From the NCBI GenBank assembly GCA_945876095.1, contig CAMCMP010000008.1:59971-123970 (forward strand): a stretch of DNA of 64,000 nt, given 5' to 3'. Shown in pieces: positions 44,672 through 54,314 of this stretch. A program made the position numbers and the translations under genes. The stretch comes from Chitinophaga pinensis. GTDB lineage: Bacteria; Bacteroidota; Bacteroidia; Chitinophagales; Chitinophagaceae. The stretch's first letter is position 1. Every line of letters begins with the position of its first letter. Under the pieces are notes generated by a model that did no database searches, had not been told where the DNA came from, and saw only the letters and a program-made list of their open reading frames with translations.

Positions 44672-44800
44672 CTCAGCAGTTGGTTTTGGTAAACAACCGT
44701 TGTTGGTAAAGTATTTGAAATAAGAAAAGTGCATTGTTTAAAACACCCTTATCCCTACGTTCAATTGTTATTTTTAAGGAGCTAAAAAACACCTAGTATA
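44647..44800 (-). ncRNA. Candidate small RNA, possibly 6S-like
   Basis: The minus strand upstream of the orphan terminator folds as one long rod. From outside in: GGU(G)UUU at 44793-44787 with AAAACC at 44687-44682; AACAAU at 44769-44764 with GUUGUU at 44697-44692; GUA at 44758-44756 with UAC at 44713-44711; GGGAUAAG at 44755-44748 with CUUAUUUC at 44724-44717; GUG/CAC closing a 12-base loop. Internal loops lie between them, and the terminator hairpin follows. A rod with internal bubbles and own terminator recalls 6S RNA. No firm promoter was found, so start and identity are tentative. Confidence 0.42.
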
Positions 44801-44978
44801 AACTCAAGACAAGGACTCTTTATAAAACGCTGCATTTGATCAAAAATTATCTGTAGAATTAATTAATAATAGTTTTATATTGCTTATAATTGTTATATAA
44901 CTGGTTTGAAATCAGTCGTTTAGATTAACAAAGTTATTGTAGTCTGTAAACAGTAAATTGCATCTAATATTATTATTC

Positions 44979-45701
44979 ATGTGGAGTATTTGTAAAAAGG
45001 AATTACATCAATTTTTTAGTAACCTTACCGGATACATTGCAATTATTTTGTTTTTGCTTGTGAACGGTTTTTATTTGTTTGTACTAAATGAGAGTAATCT
45101 TTTTGATTTTGGATATGCAACATTGGATACTTTTTTTGAACTATCACCATGGGTGTTAATATTTTTGGTGCCTGCAATTACAATGCGTTCTTTTTCAGAA
45201 GAGTTTAGATCTGGCACATTTGAAATTTTGCAAACCAGCCCACTTACTAAATTTCAAATCGTTGCGGGTAAGTATATTGCTATTTTGGCCGTACTCATTT
45301 TTGTGATTCTCCCCACTTTTATTTATGTGTTAACTATTAAGAATTTAAGTTCTGACGGCGGAATCGATGGTGGGGGTATAGCCGGAAGTTATGTGGGCCT
45401 TTTTTTATTAGCATCAGTATTTTCAGCTGTAAGTTTGTGCGGTAGCAGTTTTACTAATAATCCAGTGGTAGCATTTTTAATCAGTGCTTTTGCTTGTTTG
45501 CTACTATATTTTGGTTTCAATGCAATTAGTAAGTTGCCAATTTTTCAGGCAAAAATGGATTATTATATAGAAATGTGGGGGATTGATTTTCATTACAAAA
45601 GTGTAAGCCGAGGGTTATTAGACACAAGAGATGTCATTTATTTCGGTAGTCTAGTAACGCTTTTTCTTTTAATCACTATTAAAAATCTGCTTAAGCGATA
45701 A
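44979..45701 (+). CDS. gldF: Gliding-motility ABC transporter permease GldF
   Basis: Membrane subunit of the GldA-GldF-GldG ABC complex known from Bacteroidota gliding motility. The 240 residues have six hydrophobic segments, with the opening CKKELHQFFSNLTGYIAI, the central AITMRSFSEEFRSGTFEILQTSPLT, and IDFHYKSVSRGLLDTRDVIYF near the end, all typical of GldF. ATG 44979 is chosen over TTG 44958. gldG follows with no gap. The ATPase gldA is not in the window, as in Flavobacterium where it is separate. Presence of gldF/G alone does not prove gliding. Confidence 0.92.
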   Translation: MWSICKKELHQFFSNLTGYIAIILFLLVNGFYLFVLNESNLFDFGYATLDTFFELSPWVLIFLVPAITMRSFSEEFRSGTFEILQTSPLTKFQIVAGKYIAILAVLIFVILPTFIYVLTIKNLSSDGGIDGGGIAGSYVGLFLLASVFSAVSLCGSSFTNNPVVAFLISAFACLLLYFGFNAISKLPIFQAKMDYYIEMWGIDFHYKSVSRGLLDTRDVIYFGSLVTLFLLITIKNLLKR

Positions 45702-47450
45702 GTGAAATTATCAATGAAATTATTTTCTTACAAAATATTAAAAAGTAAAGCTTGGTTGCCTATTTGTATCCTATTGCTTATTGCGATTAATTGGGCAGCA
45801 TCTTTTTTTCATACCAGTATTGATTTTACGAATGAAAAGAGATTTACTTTATCTACTACTACACAAAATATTCTTACCAACTTGGATAGTACGGTAGATA
45901 TTACAGTATTACTTTCGGGAGATATAAAATCAGAATTTAAAAAACTCTCCAATAGTACTAGAGAGCTGTTAGAAAATTTCAAAAATTACGGGGCTAATAA
46001 TATTCAATATACTTTTGAAATTCCTGGTGATGGTTTGGATGATTCTGCTAAATCAAAAGTTTATGAATCATTGATTGGAATGGGCTTGAGGCCTACTAAT
46101 CAACGGGTGCAAGTAAAAGAGGGAGAGGGGATAAATAATCGACAAATATTTCCGGCTGCAATTGTTCGATATAAAGGAAAGACTATTGCAATAGATCTCC
46201 TTCAGGGTCAAATTCAAAAGAGTGTTTTTAATTCTAAGGACCTGTTGGATAAGCAATCCTTGAATAGTGCAGAGGCTTTACTAGAATATAAATTTTCTCA
46301 CGCAATTCAACAGTTAACGCAATCTCGAACTCCGTTGGTTGGTTATGTATATGGAAATGGTGAACCAGAGTATGGATTCCTACCAGTGAACGACGTTTTT
46401 GAAACACTGGGAAGAAATTTTATTGTTGATACAGTTAATTTAAAATCAGAGCCATTTATTTCTAATGAATACAATGCGCTAGTTATCGTTAAACCATTAG
46501 AAAAATTTTCCGATCAAGACAAATTTAAGCTGGATCAGTATGTAATGAACGGAGGAAATTTACTTTTCTTAATTGATGTTTTATATGCAGAAAGAGACAG
46601 TCTGCAAAATGGTGATTTAATTGCGTATGCTAGAGACCTAAATTTAAATGATTTATTATTTCGTTATGGAGTAAGAGTCAATACTGATTTAATAGCAGAT
46701 AAACATTGTGATTTGATACCGGTGGAAGTAGGGAATGTAGGCGGTCAAAGTCAACAGCAGTTATTACCATGGCCCTATGCTCCTTTATTACAACCAGGGT
46801 CAGCACATGGTATTGTAAAAAATCAAGCGGATGTGTTGGGTCAGTTTGTAAATTCTATTGATACAGTGGAGGCAGTTGGAATTTCCAAAACAATCCTATT
46901 AACTTCCTCTGAAAATGCCTATACAATGGCAACTCCAGCAAGGATTGAATTAAATAGTTTACAAACTCAAGAGTCGATCATAAAATACAATCGTAAAAAT
47001 ATTCCTGTAGCGGTATTACTGGAAGGTAAATTTCCTTCTCTATATGCCAATAGAGTAAGTAAAGCTCAGCTAGATAGTTTGTATCAATATAAATCTGAGT
47101 TTAAAAGGGTATGTGCAACTGCTGGCAAAGTAATCGTAGTGAGTGATGCTGATATTGCAATGAATCAGGTTTCTGAAAAAATAGGCCCTCTGCCCATGGG
47201 AACTAATAAGTATACCAAAGTGGGGTATGCAAATAAGGATTTCTTTTTGACCTGTACAGAGTACCTTGCAAATAGTGATAATGTGCTAGAGGCAAAAGCA
47301 AAAGATTATACACTTCGGTTGTTAGATATAAAAAAAGTGGAAGAACAAAGAATTAATTGGCAACTAATTAATTTATTAGTGCCCGTAATGTTGATTTGTC
47401 TGTTTGCAGTAGTTTATCAATGGAGAAGGAAAGGAAAATATACAATATAA
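45702..47450 (+). CDS. gldG: Gliding-motility ABC transporter accessory protein GldG
   Basis: A 582-residue protein with one membrane helix near the N-terminus (about 18-36) and one at the C-terminus (about 553-572); the large part between is periplasmic and carries the ABC-auxiliary domain. SIDFTNEKRFTLS opens the periplasmic part; GLRPTNQRVQVKEGEG, YGNGEPEYGF and MNGGNLLFLIDVLY are GldG-type segments. The GTG start at 45702 directly follows the gldF stop; ATG at 45714 is an alternative. It works with GldF in the same complex. Confidence 0.92.
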   Translation: MKLSMKLFSYKILKSKAWLPICILLLIAINWAASFFHTSIDFTNEKRFTLSTTTQNILTNLDSTVDITVLLSGDIKSEFKKLSNSTRELLENFKNYGANNIQYTFEIPGDGLDDSAKSKVYESLIGMGLRPTNQRVQVKEGEGINNRQIFPAAIVRYKGKTIAIDLLQGQIQKSVFNSKDLLDKQSLNSAEALLEYKFSHAIQQLTQSRTPLVGYVYGNGEPEYGFLPVNDVFETLGRNFIVDTVNLKSEPFISNEYNALVIVKPLEKFSDQDKFKLDQYVMNGGNLLFLIDVLYAERDSLQNGDLIAYARDLNLNDLLFRYGVRVNTDLIADKHCDLIPVEVGNVGGQSQQQLLPWPYAPLLQPGSAHGIVKNQADVLGQFVNSIDTVEAVGISKTILLTSSENAYTMATPARIELNSLQTQESIIKYNRKNIPVAVLLEGKFPSLYANRVSKAQLDSLYQYKSEFKRVCATAGKVIVVSDADIAMNQVSEKIGPLPMGTNKYTKVGYANKDFFLTCTEYLANSDNVLEAKAKDYTLRLLDIKKVEEQRINWQLINLLVPVMLICLFAVVYQWRRKGKYTI

Positions 47451-47504
47451 AAAATAATTGTACCATTGATGAAATGAATAATCATTTAGTTAATTAAAAA
47501 AAAT

Positions 47505-48452
47505 ATGAACAATAGCCTGTTGATTTATCTTGTATTTGCTGGGGTAGTTATAGTAGCCCTAGTTTTTGATTTAGGATTACTCAGTAAAAAAAACACAATT
47601 GTAACGCTTAAAAAAGCAATTATTCAAACAATATTTTGGGTTACACTGGCCTTTGCATTTAGTGCTTTTATCTGGTATAAAAATGGGTCTAACGATGCCT
47701 TACAATATTTGTCTGCTTATCTTTTAGAGTGGTCACTTTCAGTTGACAATATCTTTGTTTTTATTATTATTTTTTCATTTTTTGGTGTACAAAAGCAAGA
47801 TTATTCCCGTGTGTTATTATTAGGTATTTTGATGGCTGTAGTTTTCAGAATTCTCTTTATCGCCTTGGGGAGTGGCTTGGTAGCTCGATTTGATTGGATC
47901 ATGTATATTTTTGGAATATTCTTGGTATACACGGGTAGTAAAATGTTTTCTGCGAGTGATGAAGCAGAATTTAAGCCAGAGGATAGCTTCGCATTTAAAA
48001 TGATGAAAAAATTTATGCCCACTACCAATGCTGAACCGAATGGTAGATTTATTATAAAAAAGGATAACAAAATCCTTTTTACCAAACTTTCGATGGTGGT
48101 GGTGATGTTAGGTCTTATTGATATTGTTTTTGCGGTAGATTCTATACCGGCTGTTTTTTCAATTATACCGGATCCAAATAAAAAAATGTTGATTTATTCT
48201 TCTAATATTTTTGCTGTTTTGGGTTTAAGAAGTCTTTTCTTTTTATTGAGAGGTGCAGCAAGTAGATTTGATTATTTGCAACAGGGTATTGCTATTGTAC
48301 TGGTATTTATTGGAATAAAGATGCTGGTTGTTAAATGGATACATTTGCCAGTTTGGGTATCATTGTTAATGATTATAATTTGTATTTCTGGTTCAATATT
48401 TTATTCTATTTATAATAATCGAAAAGGAGTACCAGCAGATATTAAAGATTAA
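47505..48452 (+). CDS. TerC/Alx-family membrane protein
   Basis: A 315-residue integral membrane protein with about eight to nine helices. The two acidic family motifs are present in mirrored form: EWSLSVDNIFVF in the first half and FAVDSIPAVFSI in the second, which are thought to form a metal site. Relatives take part in manganese export, tellurite resistance or membrane protein support. It stands alone between gldG and murF-alr. The family is sure, the transported ion is not. Confidence 0.92.
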   Translation: MNNSLLIYLVFAGVVIVALVFDLGLLSKKNTIVTLKKAIIQTIFWVTLAFAFSAFIWYKNGSNDALQYLSAYLLEWSLSVDNIFVFIIIFSFFGVQKQDYSRVLLLGILMAVVFRILFIALGSGLVARFDWIMYIFGIFLVYTGSKMFSASDEAEFKPEDSFAFKMMKKFMPTTNAEPNGRFIIKKDNKILFTKLSMVVVMLGLIDIVFAVDSIPAVFSIIPDPNKKMLIYSSNIFAVLGLRSLFFLLRGAASRFDYLQQGIAIVLVFIGIKMLVVKWIHLPVWVSLLMIIICISGSIFYSIYNNRKGVPADIKD

Positions 48453-48547
48453 ATAGGTTATTTCTATTGACTGAATTAGAAATAAGATCAATTAATTAGA
48501 TGTTGTAACAATAACATTTTTTAAATTTAAATTATAAAATCGACTCA

Positions 48548-51079
48548 TTGGTTTATACAATTGAAAAGATAGCAGAAATTACAACTGCCGATTTTTTACT
48601 TAATGAAAAACCGGGCCTATTTATTGAGCACCTGCTGCTTGATAGTCGAAAGCTATTATTTCCAGAATCTTCACTATTTTTTGCACTGAGTGGTCCAAGA
48701 AGAAATGGAATTTCGTTTGTTAAAGAATTGTATAATAAAGGGGTAAGAAATTTTGTGATTGCAGACCATAAGGTTGGTGAAGAACTTGAATCTTATCCTG
48801 GTTCTAATTTTTTATTAGTTGAAGATGTACTTTCTTCACTTCATTCATTGGTAGCCTTCCACCGCAAACAGTTTGATATTCCTATAATTGGTATTACCGG
48901 CAGTAATGGAAAAACTATTGTTAAAGAATGGTTGTATGAGTTGTTGCATAATGATTATCAAATTGTAAGAAGTCCTAAAAGTTACAATTCACAGATTGGG
49001 GTTCCACTGAGTGTTTGGCAGATGAATGAAACCCATACCTTAGCAATTTTCGAAGCGGGCATATCTCTTCCAGAAGAGATGGAAAAACTTGAAAAAATTA
49101 TTCAACCAACAATTGGCGTCCTCACAAATATCGGGGATGCGCATTCAGAAGGTTTTTTGACTCAGCAACATAAAATTGATGAAAAACTTAAGTTGTTTTT
49201 AAAAAGTGATGCATTAATTTATGAAGCTGATAATCTTGATTTAGAATTAAGTGTAAATCAATTGATTGAAAATAAAGAAGATGATAGAAAGACTCAACTT
49301 TTCTCTTGGAGTAATCATCAGAAGGGCTTATTAGAAGTATTTGAAATAAAGAAAACTAAAAATCAGTCTATTATTTCAGCATACGATCATCGCAAAGATA
49401 GCCCTGACTCTCATTCGGCATCCTCTAAGGAAATAACGATTACTATTCCATTTACCGATGACGCTTCCATTCAGAATGCAATTATTTGTTGGTCTGTATT
49501 GTTGTATTTAAAAATCCCTACATCGGTTATTGTAAAGAGAATGTTGCAGCTAAATTCAGTTGAAATGAGACTTGAATTGAAGCAAGGAATTAATAACTGC
49601 TCCATAATAAATGATAGTTATAGTGCTGACATTAATTCATTGACCATTGCACTGGACTTTTTGGTTCAACAACAGCAACATCCTACTCGAACATTAATTT
49701 TGAGTGATATTCTGGAGTCAGGTAAAAGTAGTGATGAGTTGTATTTCGCTGTGGCAGCTATTTTGCAACAAAAAAATATTCAACGTTTTATAGGAGTAGG
49801 GCCTGAAATATTCAAGCTGCAGCATTTGTTTAAAAATATTCCACAAAGTTTTTTCTTTTCTTCTATCGCTGATTGTTTACAACAATTTTATTCCCTTCAT
49901 TTCTATAATGAGACAATTTTATTAAAAGGGGCTAGAGTATTTGAATTTGAACAAATTAGTCATTTACTGGAAGAAAAACTGCATCAAACGGTGTTAGAAA
50001 TTAATCTAAATGCTGTCACACATAATTTAAAAGCCTATCAACAGTTATTGAAACCGGGTGTAAAAATGATGGCGATGGTAAAAGCTTTTAGTTATGGTAG
50101 TGGAGGTTTTGAGATTGCCAATTTATTACAGTTTAATCAGGTAGACTACTTGGCGGTTGCCTATGCGGATGAGGGAGTTGAACTACGTAGAGCAGGAATT
50201 AATTTGCCAATACTCGTTTTGAATCCTGAGGAAGCAACATTTGATATATTGGTTAAGTATCATTTAGAACCTGAGATATATTCTTTTAGTATTTTAAATG
50301 GATTTCAAAATTATTTGGAAAAATCTGCTGTTAATAGTTATCCAGTGCACATTAAATTGGATACAGGAATGCATCGATTAGGTTTTGAAACAAAAGATTT
50401 AGTAGCATTAGAGAAGGTGTTGAAAAATTCCAGTATTTTCAAAATTCAATCTGTATTTTCTCATCTTGCTGCTAGCGATTCGGTGGAGCATGATGTATTT
50501 ACTAAGTTACAAGCAGAAGAATTTTTAAATGGCTGTTCAATTTTACAAAAAGCACTTGGTTATTCTTTTCTTCGTCATATTGCTAATACTTCTTCAATAC
50601 ATCGACATCCTAATTTACAGTTAGATATGGTTCGATTAGGTATCGGCCTCTATGGAGTTGATAATAATTTGAATATGCAAGCCAAACTTAAAAATGTAAG
50701 TACTTTAAAAACAACGATCTCGCAAATTAAAAAAGTAGCGGCTGGTGAAAGTGTTGGTTATAACAGAATGGGGAGTGTAAGTGTGGACAGCTTAGTTGCG
50801 ACTGTCCGTATAGGTTATGCAGATGGTTATCCGCGAGTTTTAAGTAATGGAGTCGGTAGCATGTGGGTGAAAGGAAATCTAGCACCTGTTATTGGCAATA
50901 TTTGTATGGATATGACGATGTTGGATATAACGGGCACAAATATAAAAGAGGGTGATGAAGTGATTGTATTTGGTGAAAATTTGCCGGTTTCTGATTTGGC
51001 TAAAAAAGCCCAAACAATTCCCTATGAAATATTAACGGGTATTTCTCAAAGGGTTAAGCGAGTATATTTTGAAGAGTAG
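48548..51079 (+). CDS. Bifunctional MurF-like ligase/alanine racemase
   Basis: An 843-residue fusion typical of Bacteroidota. The N-terminal part (1-455) is MurF-like: P-loop ITGSNGKTIVKEW, SYNSQIGVPLSVW, IFEAGISLPEEME, TNIGDAHSEGF and INDSYSADINSL; it adds D-Ala-D-Ala to UDP-MurNAc-tripeptide. The C-terminal part (from about 475) is a type III fold racemase: LEINLNAVTHNL, PLP lysine in MVKAFSYGSG, LDTGMHRLGF, catalytic tyrosine in VGYNRMGSV and RIGYADGYPR; it makes the D-alanine. The start is TTG at 48548, since no in-frame ATG lies near. lspA follows with its own promoter element. Confidence 0.93.
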   Translation: MVYTIEKIAEITTADFLLNEKPGLFIEHLLLDSRKLLFPESSLFFALSGPRRNGISFVKELYNKGVRNFVIADHKVGEELESYPGSNFLLVEDVLSSLHSLVAFHRKQFDIPIIGITGSNGKTIVKEWLYELLHNDYQIVRSPKSYNSQIGVPLSVWQMNETHTLAIFEAGISLPEEMEKLEKIIQPTIGVLTNIGDAHSEGFLTQQHKIDEKLKLFLKSDALIYEADNLDLELSVNQLIENKEDDRKTQLFSWSNHQKGLLEVFEIKKTKNQSIISAYDHRKDSPDSHSASSKEITITIPFTDDASIQNAIICWSVLLYLKIPTSVIVKRMLQLNSVEMRLELKQGINNCSIINDSYSADINSLTIALDFLVQQQQHPTRTLILSDILESGKSSDELYFAVAAILQQKNIQRFIGVGPEIFKLQHLFKNIPQSFFFSSIADCLQQFYSLHFYNETILLKGARVFEFEQISHLLEEKLHQTVLEINLNAVTHNLKAYQQLLKPGVKMMAMVKAFSYGSGGFEIANLLQFNQVDYLAVAYADEGVELRRAGINLPILVLNPEEATFDILVKYHLEPEIYSFSILNGFQNYLEKSAVNSYPVHIKLDTGMHRLGFETKDLVALEKVLKNSSIFKIQSVFSHLAASDSVEHDVFTKLQAEEFLNGCSILQKALGYSFLRHIANTSSIHRHPNLQLDMVRLGIGLYGVDNNLNMQAKLKNVSTLKTTISQIKKVAAGESVGYNRMGSVSVDSLVATVRIGYADGYPRVLSNGVGSMWVKGNLAPVIGNICMDMTMLDITGTNIKEGDEVIVFGENLPVSDLAKKAQTIPYEILTGISQRVKRVYFEE

Positions 51080-51118
51080 CTTCTTATTTACAAGCATAAC
51101 CCGAAACCATTTATATAT

Positions 51119-51126
51119 TATCTTTG
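51119..51126 (+). promoter_or_regulatory. Putative -7 promoter element of lspA
   Basis: TATCTTTG, an exact TAnnTTTG match, ends six bases before the lspA ATG, and overlaps the in-frame TTG at 51124. A -33 TTG at the usual distance is not seen. Confidence 0.52.
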
Positions 51127-51132
51127 CAAAAT

Positions 51133-51813
51133 ATGATTAAAGCTAAACACGTAAGTTTTATTATTTTATTGGTTGTAATAGCCGACCAGGCGCTTAAATT
51201 TTACATTAAAACCAACTATTACATGAACGAAAATCACAACGTTTTGGGTAATTGGTTTCGTTTGTATTTTGTAGAAAATGAAGGAATGGCCTATGGATGG
51301 AAATTTGGAGGTGGTGCTGGAAAAATGATACTTACTTTATTTAGATTAGGCGCAGTTATTTTTGGAGTTTGGTATTTGGACAGTATTATTAAAAAACAAT
51401 ACAACAAAGGTTTTATTATTTGTGCTGCTTTAATTTTTGCTGGAGCCTTGGGAAATTTGATAGACAGTATGTTTTACGGACTTATTTTTGAAGAGAGTGC
51501 TCAAGGAAGTTATATAGTTGCAAAAGCATTTCCGGCTCATGGATATGCAGGATTTCTTCATGGAAGAGTAGTGGATATGCTTTACTTTCCAATTATTAGT
51601 AATGTATATTTTCCTTCTTGGGTTCCAATCTGGGGTGGTGAAGAATTCGAATTTTTTCGACCTATTTTTAATCTTGCAGATGCTGCTATTTCTTCAGGTG
51701 TTATTACTATTTTGGTTTTCCAAAAGAAATTTTTTAGCCATCCCAATGATACAGAAAATCATCAAACACAGGAAACGGACGCCTTAGTTAATGATGATGT
51801 ACAAGTTCAATAG
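51133..51813 (+). CDS. lspA: Lipoprotein signal peptidase (signal peptidase II)
   Basis: Cuts the signal peptide from prolipoproteins at the inner membrane. The 226-residue protein has four helices, ADQALKFYI at the start of the fold, VENEGMAYG (the Asn-x-Gly-x-Ala-Gly-like region), GALGNLIDS, and the catalytic aspartates in GRVVDMLYFP and FNLADAAISSG. Loops between helices 3 and 4 are longer than in E. coli, usual for Bacteroidota, and a hydrophilic tail ends the protein. ATG 51133 is chosen because the upstream TTG at 51124 lies in a promoter element. Confidence 0.93.
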   Translation: MIKAKHVSFIILLVVIADQALKFYIKTNYYMNENHNVLGNWFRLYFVENEGMAYGWKFGGGAGKMILTLFRLGAVIFGVWYLDSIIKKQYNKGFIICAALIFAGALGNLIDSMFYGLIFEESAQGSYIVAKAFPAHGYAGFLHGRVVDMLYFPIISNVYFPSWVPIWGGEEFEFFRPIFNLADAAISSGVITILVFQKKFFSHPNDTENHQTQETDALVNDDVQVQ

Positions 51814-51839
51814 TTATTGATTTCTTGAGATATTGTTTA

Positions 51840-53237
51840 TTATATTTTTCCAACCATGTTGGCAGGTATTACCCATGCATCAAATTCTTCCGGAGTTACA
51901 TAACCTAGTTTTACAGCCATCTCTTTTAAAGTCGTACCTTCTTTATGTGCTTTTTGAGCAATTTCAGCAGCTTTATAATAGCCAATTTTAGTGTTCAGCG
52001 AGGTGACTAACATCAAACTATTGTCTACATGCTTTTTAATGTTTTCTTCGATTGGAGCTAAGCCTATTGCACATTTATCATTGAATGAAACACAACCATC
52101 TCCAATAAGACGAGCACTGTGAAGGAAATTATAGATCATTACAGGTTTAAAAACATTCAGTTCAAAATGTCCCATACTTCCACCAATACCAATGGTAACA
52201 TCATTCCCCATCACCTGAGCTGCAATCATTGTTAAGGCTTCGCATTGTGTGGGATTCACTTTTCCAGGCATAATGGAAGATCCAGGTTCATTATCAGGAA
52301 TAAATATTTCGCCTATTCCAGACCGTGGACCAGAGGAAAGCATACGAATATCATTTGCAATTTTCATTAAGCTAACGGCTACTGTTTTAAGGGCTCCATG
52401 TGCTTCTACAATTGCATCATGTGCAGCTAGTGCTTCAAATTTATTTTCTGCTGTAATAAATGGAAGGCCTGTTAAAGTAGCAATGTGTTTAGCTACATTT
52501 TCTGAATATCCTTCAGGGGTATTAATTCCTGTTCCCACTGCTGTTCCTCCTAATGCTAGTTCACTAAGATGTTCTAATGTGTTTCTAATAGCTTTCAATC
52601 CGTGATTGAGTTGCGATACATAGCCGCTGAATTCCTGCCCAACTGTTAATGGGGTGGCATCCATAAAATGGGTTCGACCAATTTTTACAACATTCATGTA
52701 AGCCTTTGATTTGGCAGCAAGCGTATCCCTTAATTTTTCGATACCAGGGAGGGTAGTTTCAATCAATATTTTATAGGCAGCAATGTGCATAGCAGTCGGA
52801 AAAGTATCATTGCTAGATTGAGATTTATTGACATCATCATTAGGGTGTAAAGTTTTTTCTTTATCTACCAATGATCCACCATTGATAACATGTCCACGAT
52901 AAGCCACTACTTCATTAATATTCATATTACTTTGGGTACCACTTCCTGTTTGCCATACTACCAGCGGAAACCATTGATCTAGTTTTCCTGCAAGTATTTC
53001 ATCACATACTTTTCCTATCAGGTCAGACTTTTCTTTTGACAATACTCCTGCATCTAGATTGGTTAAGGCTGCCGCTTTTTTCAAGTAAGCGAATGCCTTT
53101 ATAATTTCTTTGGGCATTTTATTAATGTCCTCAGCAATTTTAAAATTATCAATACTGCGCTGGGTTTGTGCACCATAATAAGCATCTACAGGCACTTTTA
53201 CTTCACCCATGGTGTCTTTTTCTATTCTATAATCCAT
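51840..53237 (-). CDS. fumC: Fumarate hydratase, class II
   Basis: Hydrates fumarate to malate in the TCA cycle; iron-free. The 465 residues follow the fumarase C pattern: [55 protein letters not shown] and the flexible loop [16 protein letters not shown] with the catalytic serine. Normal length. Class II is unaffected by iron-sulfur damage. It is convergent with lspA (26 bases between stops). Other TCA genes in the window are the two isocitrate dehydrogenases. Confidence 0.97.
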   Translation of the reverse strand: MDYRIEKDTMGEVKVPVDAYYGAQTQRSIDNFKIAEDINKMPKEIIKAFAYLKKAAALTNLDAGVLSKEKSDLIGKVCDEILAGKLDQWFPLVVWQTGSGTQSNMNINEVVAYRGHVINGGSLVDKEKTLHPNDDVNKSQSSNDTFPTAMHIAAYKILIETTLPGIEKLRDTLAAKSKAYMNVVKIGRTHFMDATPLTVGQEFSGYVSQLNHGLKAIRNTLEHLSELALGGTAVGTGINTPEGYSENVAKHIATLTGLPFITAENKFEALAAHDAIVEAHGALKTVAVSLMKIANDIRMLSSGPRSGIGEIFIPDNEPGSSIMPGKVNPTQCEALTMIAAQVMGNDVTIGIGGSMGHFELNVFKPVMIYNFLHSARLIGDGCVSFNDKCAIGLAPIEENIKKHVDNSLMLVTSLNTKIGYYKAAEIAQKAHKEGTTLKEMAVKLGYVTPEEFDAWVIPANMVGKI

Positions 53238-53466
53238 TTGGCAACTTTTTTAGATTAAAACTATGTGTAAAGTTACTTGTTGAAGCATACAATTGGGCAT
53301 CTTTTTGTAATATTTTATTAGTAATCATTTGTTAATGGAATATTTTAGCGAGAGATAATATTTTTATTTACCTTGAACTTGAATTTTTTATTAAGAATCA
53401 GTTTAATCAGGAGGAACTTTTTCCATCGGAAGAATAAAACTAATTAAGCAATTATAATATTTATTT

Positions 53467-54288
53467 ATGAAAAGGAGTGAATTTATTAAGTATGCATCAT
53501 CGGTGGCTATTGTTTTGGCTGGAGGAGAAGTTCTTCATGCAGCCGATTTGAATTGGAGTGAATGGGAAAAAAGCAAAAAAGTTAAACTTCGATTTGTAGT
53601 TGCATCGGATGGCCATTATGGTCAGAAGGGAACTGAGTATGAAAAATATTTCGAAACGCTTGTTACTCGTATAAATGAAGAACATAGTGCAAATCCATTT
53701 GCGTTTTGCATGATTAATGGTGACATAATACATGATGACAAGGCGCATTTTCCCGCAGCAAAAAAAGCCTTGGATAAGCTAGCTCTAAAATATTATGTGA
53801 GTCAAGGAAATCATGATAAGGTTACAGCAAATGAATGGGAAAAAATTTGGAGTATGCCTGTAAACCTAGATTTTTCAATTGGTAAGAACGCGTTTTTAAT
53901 TGCAACTACTTCTAATGAAAACGGGACTTATCTTAGTCCAAATGTAGATTGGATGACAGCTCAATTACAGAAACATCAATCCAAAAAAAATGTATTTATT
54001 TTTATACATATCAATCCAGGAAAGTTAACTAAACATGCAGTGGATAGTCCTGAATTATTTGAGGTCTTTGCTAAGCATAAAAATATTAAGGCTGTTTTTA
54101 ATGGGCATGATCATGATGAAGAGGGTATAAAGAAAAGAAATGATATCCCTTTTATATTTGATGCGCATTTTGGGGGAGACTGGGGTACTCCGTATCGTGG
54201 ATTCAGAGTGGTAGAGTTAATGAGTGACAATTCAATACTTACCTATGTTATGAATCCGATTGATAAAATTAATGAGGTTAGATTTTAA
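53467..54288 (+). CDS. Exported calcineurin-like metallophosphoesterase
   Basis: A 273-residue phosphoesterase. The N-terminus KRSEFIKYASSVAIVLAGG looks like a signal sequence. The metal-binding blocks are VASDGHYG (D-x-H), MINGDIIHDD (GD), SQGNHDK (GNHD), IFIHINPG (H) and VFNGHDHDE (GHDH), so the dimetal site is complete. The substrate is unknown; such proteins range over phosphomonoesterases and nucleotide hydrolases. It stands alone, flanked by convergent and divergent minus-strand genes. Confidence 0.88.
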   Translation: MKRSEFIKYASSVAIVLAGGEVLHAADLNWSEWEKSKKVKLRFVVASDGHYGQKGTEYEKYFETLVTRINEEHSANPFAFCMINGDIIHDDKAHFPAAKKALDKLALKYYVSQGNHDKVTANEWEKIWSMPVNLDFSIGKNAFLIATTSNENGTYLSPNVDWMTAQLQKHQSKKNVFIFIHINPGKLTKHAVDSPELFEVFAKHKNIKAVFNGHDHDEEGIKKRNDIPFIFDAHFGGDWGTPYRGFRVVELMSDNSILTYVMNPIDKINEVRF

Positions 54289-54314
54289 GAAGAAAGGAAC
54301 TTTGACTGCTCTAT

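Larger units (their letters stand above)
44549..44978. other. Gene-free region between isc operon and gldF
   Basis: About 430 bases without a supported ORF. It holds the minus-strand terminator at 44647-44671 and a foldable segment up to about 44800 (see ncRNA). The remainder to gldF is very A/T-rich; no full promoter match was found on the plus strand. Confidence 0.6.

Noticed and set aside
44647..44800. tmRNA or tRNA gene at the orphan terminator
   Set aside because: No acceptor stem, T-loop or CCA end, and no tag-peptide frame could be identified.
44979..47450. Proof of gliding motility from gldF/gldG
   Set aside because: These genes occur in many non-gliding Bacteroidota, and gldA and the other gld/spr genes are not in the window.
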